Assembly: GCA_910587915.1 (NCBI GenBank)
Contig: CAJUOB010000011.1
Location: 1-64,000 of the forward strand
Source: an uncultured Muribaculaceae bacterium
GTDB lineage: Bacteria; Bacteroidota; Bacteroidia; Bacteroidales; Muribaculaceae
Direction: 5' to 3'
DNA: 64,000 nucleotides
Shown: in pieces, positions 61,400 to 64,000 of the stretch
Layout of the letters: every line of letters begins with the position of its first letter
Numbering within the stretch: the first letter of the stretch is position 1
Notes under the pieces: generated by a model
What the model was told of the DNA's origin: nothing
The model's input: only the letters and a program-made list of their open reading frames with translations
Database searches by the model: none
Made by a program: the position numbers and the translations under genes

Positions 61400-62434
61400 A
61401 TGAGAAGGATATTGTTATATATTATTTCCATTTTAGTTCAGTTATCTATTCATGCACAATCAAAGGTGGCTGAGGATTATTATGTTTCGGCTTTTAATGA
61501 GATGTCAGATATGCTTGTCGGACGAGATAGTCTATCAATAAAAAGGGCTGTATTCCTTGCGGAATGGGCATATTTTGAAGGAAAATTGGATTATAAAATT
61601 GATTTTTGCGATGAGATTGATAGAATAACGACATTTATCCGTTCCGTTTATGCTGTAAATATGCTCCATACATATAAAACTGGAATGCAGATGGCTATCA
61701 CCTCATATATGATGAGTCCATTTTCTGGGAATAATTATAAACCATATACCTATGATTTTGAAACTTTTTCAATTGATAACGAGCCTTGGGATCGGCAGTT
61801 TGTCTCCAAGACACTAAAAACACATAAAGGCCAATGCCGTTCTCTTCCTTGGATGTATAAAATCCTTGCAAATGAATTAAATGCTGATGTATCAATAGCC
61901 TACGCTCCACGTCATAGCTACATTATGTATAAAGATGAGGATAAAATCACGCCGGAAGAATGGATAAACCTTGAATTGACAACTAATCAGATGAACCCTT
62001 CGTGGTGGATTAAGAAGGATTTTGAAATTTGCGATTCAGCGGTAATTGCAGGAACTTATATGACTCCATTGACTGATATTCAGACGGTAGCCTGTCAGAT
62101 GGCAGATCTCGCCTTTGGTTATTGCGAAAAGTTTCATAGGTATGATGAGTTTACGTACTACTGTTCAAGCAGATCGTTAGAGTTCTATCCGATGAATCCA
62201 AATGCTTGGATAATACGAGGCAAATCATTGGAACGAATTATTCAAGATTATCTTATGGATGTCGGATATATTATTGATGATTATACTGCTTATTTGCTAC
62301 GCCTAATGGATGAAACAAAATGTGGATTTCACCACACATACATGACCGAAGAGACAGAAGAAATCAGAGAAAAACGACGACTACAAGCAATAGAAGCTCA
62401 AAAATACACACAAGAAAAATCATTATCGAAATGA
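61400..62434 (+). CDS. Exported transglutaminase-like protein
   Basis: A 344-residue AT-rich gene starting after AGGAGAT; an earlier non-ATG start is less likely. A signal peptide (RRILLYIISILVQLSIHAQ) leads a helical region and then a transglutaminase-like core: Cys146 in HKGQCRSLPWMYKILANELN, His172 in APRHSYIMYK and an acidic residue in WINLELTTNQ. The C-terminal part is helical with a TPR-like pair. Its stop overlaps the next gene as ATGA. Base composition unlike the core genome suggests transfer. It may process or modify the toxin next to it, or be an effector (inference). Confidence 0.75.
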   Translation: MRRILLYIISILVQLSIHAQSKVAEDYYVSAFNEMSDMLVGRDSLSIKRAVFLAEWAYFEGKLDYKIDFCDEIDRITTFIRSVYAVNMLHTYKTGMQMAITSYMMSPFSGNNYKPYTYDFETFSIDNEPWDRQFVSKTLKTHKGQCRSLPWMYKILANELNADVSIAYAPRHSYIMYKDEDKITPEEWINLELTTNQMNPSWWIKKDFEICDSAVIAGTYMTPLTDIQTVACQMADLAFGYCEKFHRYDEFTYYCSSRSLEFYPMNPNAWIIRGKSLERIIQDYLMDVGYIIDDYTAYLLRLMDETKCGFHHTYMTEETEEIREKRRLQAIEAQKYTQEKSLSK

Positions 62435-63249
62435 AAAAACAATTAATTATTATATTCACGAATCTTATAGCGGTGTTGAGTCCATTGACAATGGGTGCAT
62501 TCTCACACCTGTCTCCATACTCATATTGTGGCGGCGACCCTATAAACTGCAAAGATCCTACAGGATGTGTAATTGAAGGCGTGACAAAAAAAGATGCCGC
62601 AATGGCAGTCGAAGATTTCCGGGCAATGTTCCCGGGTGATGAATTTGTAAATTTCAGGAACTTAATAGTCCAATCCGGAAAAAAACAAAACGGCAAGTCA
62701 TTTGCGGCAATATCTGCAGATGCGCTTTCATCGGCATTTAGTGGAATAACGCTCAATGAAGACCAACAAGCATTAGTAGATATGGTGGTAAACACTATAA
62801 ACTCTAATGATATTCATAAGGTCGAATACACTACACCGGGAAGTGATATGTCACAATCCTCCCTGAAAGTTTATTCACCAATCTTAAATTCATTAGGCAT
62901 TACATCTGAGATGGCCGCTAACGTTCAAGGTGGATATTCGCAATTCGTTATGGCTTTATGTGGAGAAGCCTCTACAGTTCCAACTCAAACAGGGTCTCTA
63001 ACTATAATATTGAAAACACCGGATGCATTTGTTACAAATCGACCGGCAACATTGGGGCATGAAATTATCGGGCATGGACGTTCGTTCCGATTAGGATATG
63101 TAGATGCTGAGTCACAGCATGTTATCCCCATTCAAGTAGAAAATCTCATATTAAGAAATATGGGGATTTCATTGTTTCGAGATGGCTCTGATCATGCTCC
63201 CCTTAAGACCGTAATTCCCAATTACATGAATCTTCCAAATTTCCGATGA
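62431..63249 (+). CDS. Orphan RHS-tail toxin with HExxH metallopeptidase-like domain
   Basis: A 272-residue protein. A signal-like hydrophobic N-terminus (QLIIIFTNLIAVLSPLTMG) is directly followed by the very end of an RHS core, SPYSYCGGDPINCKDPTG, the site after which polymorphic RHS toxins carry their variable toxic domain. The remaining part has TLGHEIIGHG with H210, E211 and H214, the zinc motif of metallopeptidases. So this looks like a toxin tip freed from its long RHS carrier. Coupled with the upstream gene (ATGA). The likely immunity gene follows. AT-rich. The actual substrate is unknown. Confidence 0.75.
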   Translation: MKKQLIIIFTNLIAVLSPLTMGAFSHLSPYSYCGGDPINCKDPTGCVIEGVTKKDAAMAVEDFRAMFPGDEFVNFRNLIVQSGKKQNGKSFAAISADALSSAFSGITLNEDQQALVDMVVNTINSNDIHKVEYTTPGSDMSQSSLKVYSPILNSLGITSEMAANVQGGYSQFVMALCGEASTVPTQTGSLTIILKTPDAFVTNRPATLGHEIIGHGRSFRLGYVDAESQHVIPIQVENLILRNMGISLFRDGSDHAPLKTVIPNYMNLPNFR

Positions 63250-63322
63250 ATGAAAAAATATTTTACTAAAGAATCTGCTTTGTATTAACATTGTCAATGC
63301 CATTTTACCCCTATCTCGCATA

Positions 63323-63820
63323 GTGAAATACTTATTATTTTTAATTCTATTCAGCATCTACTGTGCTAAAAGCTCCTATTCCAATAAATTTACGAGTGAG
63401 ACAGAGAAATTTATCGACTTTTGTGGAGTTAGCAATAACAATAAAGAGTACATTAGTTATGAATTTGGATTTTCAAAGATTAATTCGGTATATATCGTAA
63501 AAAATGATACATATTTTGATGTGTACATTTCAGATGGTGATAAGCTAAACATTTCGACAACGTGCGAAATTTCACCTATTTTAAATTGGGCTTTTGAAAA
63601 GGCGCCAAATGAGTCATCATCAGTACGATTCGTAATGAATAAAGAATACGAACCTCTTTACTACAAATTAACCATAATGGCTAATGGTACTCCAATTATA
63701 ATTGATTCTTCTTCAATGCGAATTATAGGAAACGAAGCTGTCGTAGAAAAAATTGATGAATTAAAGAGATTTATCCTCAGTTTATGGATAGATTCTCTAG
63801 AATCACAAAATAGTGATTAA
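63323..63820 (+). CDS. Putative immunity protein with signal peptide
   Basis: A 165-residue protein starting with GTG. The hydrophobic N-terminus (LLFLILFSIYC) would export it to the periplasm. The mature part is beta-rich, acidic and without known motifs. It lies 73 nt after the toxin-like gene in the same direction, and is AT-rich, as expected of an immunity protein for that toxin (inference from context). A cysteine at position 14 with a tyrosine before it is not a good lipobox. Confidence 0.6.
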   Translation: MKYLLFLILFSIYCAKSSYSNKFTSETEKFIDFCGVSNNNKEYISYEFGFSKINSVYIVKNDTYFDVYISDGDKLNISTTCEISPILNWAFEKAPNESSSVRFVMNKEYEPLYYKLTIMANGTPIIIDSSSMRIIGNEAVVEKIDELKRFILSLWIDSLESQNSD

Positions 63821-63842
63821 GAATAGTTCAAAATACTAGAAC

Positions 63843-63992
63843 GAGTTAGGCGATAGTTTCCAACATATCCAAGCAATTAGAACCGAAAACCTTATATTAA
63901 GGGTAATGGGCATACCCTTTATTAACACAGGGGTGAAGCATGGCCCACAGATTGCTGTTCCACAGCCCTCACTACTACCTTCATTCAGATAA
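63843..63992 (+). pseudogene. C-terminal remnant of a second RHS-type toxin
   Basis: Translation of this stretch gives 49 residues without a start, preceded by a stop codon at 63837: ELGDSFQHIQAIRTENLILR, then VMGIPFINTGVKHGP, ending in SLLPSFR and a stop. It parallels the end of the metallopeptidase toxin (VENLILRNMGI ... DHAPLKTV ... NLPNFR). So it is the tail of a related toxin displaced by the present cassette. An ATG directly after (63993) appears to start another, probably immunity, gene cut off by the window edge. Confidence 0.75.
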
Positions 63993-64000
63993 ATGAAAAA

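Overview
The window is a piece of a Bacteroidales chromosome, most likely from the family Muribaculaceae or a close relative (inference). The signs are promoters of the Bacteroidota type (TTTG, about 20 bases, TAnnTTTG), starts without Shine-Dalgarno sequences, and family-typical genes: a long LptF permease, an HU/CCDC81-SPOR protein, BACON-like domains, and a fused RibBA. Most of the window has dense genes, many sharing a stop/start as ATGA. The last 3.3 kb is visibly AT-rich and looks acquired.

Layout: (1) 1-7.6 kb, housekeeping: tRNA-Pro, lptF-ribBA-hypothetical operon, then a reverse cluster maf/kdsC/DUF2520/nitroreductase and an HU-SPOR protein. (2) 7.7-15.8 kb: a TPR lipid- or envelope-side protein facing a forward operon lplA-gcvT-gcvH-gcvPA-gcvPB-lpdA, which is a whole glycine cleavage system plus the ligase that lipoylates GcvH. 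(3) 15.8-18.4 kb: LytTR regulator and LytS-like kinase, and an outer-membrane barrel. (4) 18.4-35.2 kb: a long reverse gene series of eleven genes that combines a tubulin/FtsZ-fold protein, two very large actin/HSP70-fold proteins (one joined through a membrane segment to an extracytoplasmic vWA-like region), a separate vWA protein, membrane coiled-coil proteins, a transglutaminase joined to a decayed nuclease-like fold, a zinc-ribbon PrsW protease and a zinc-ribbon/BACON/DnaJ-type zinc protein. This is the strongest candidate for a poorly described system: probably a membrane-bound cytoskeletal or membrane-remodelling machine. An internal terminator divides it into two blocks.

(5) 35.4-38.5 kb: ahpC-ahpF peroxide defence and a divergent iron-sulfur-type flavoprotein. 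(6) 38.5-39.1 kb: three tandem, hairpin-rich non-coding repeats and tRNA-Leu. (7) 39.3-46.4 kb: malic enzyme, gltX-waaA, an ArgC-like protein without its catalytic cysteine, a CHASE2 protein and a FecR-like protein. (8) 46.5-53.4 kb: an MFS exporter whose 3' end overlaps that of an RND efflux operon (pump, adaptor, outer-membrane channel). (9) 53.5-60.2 kb: a second unusual reverse cluster with a voltage-gated-like channel with a non-canonical filter, a PD-(D/E)XK-like protein, small basic proteins, an OmpA-domain protein, a TerB-like protein and proteins built of a repeated approximately 55-residue module, preceded by a small HTH regulator. It may be an envelope-stress or defence unit. (10) 60.7-64 kb: a decayed IS5-type element followed by an orphan RHS-type toxin cassette: transglutaminase-like protein, short RHS-tail metallopeptidase, putative immunity protein, and the displaced C-terminal end of a second toxin with another gene beginning at the window edge.
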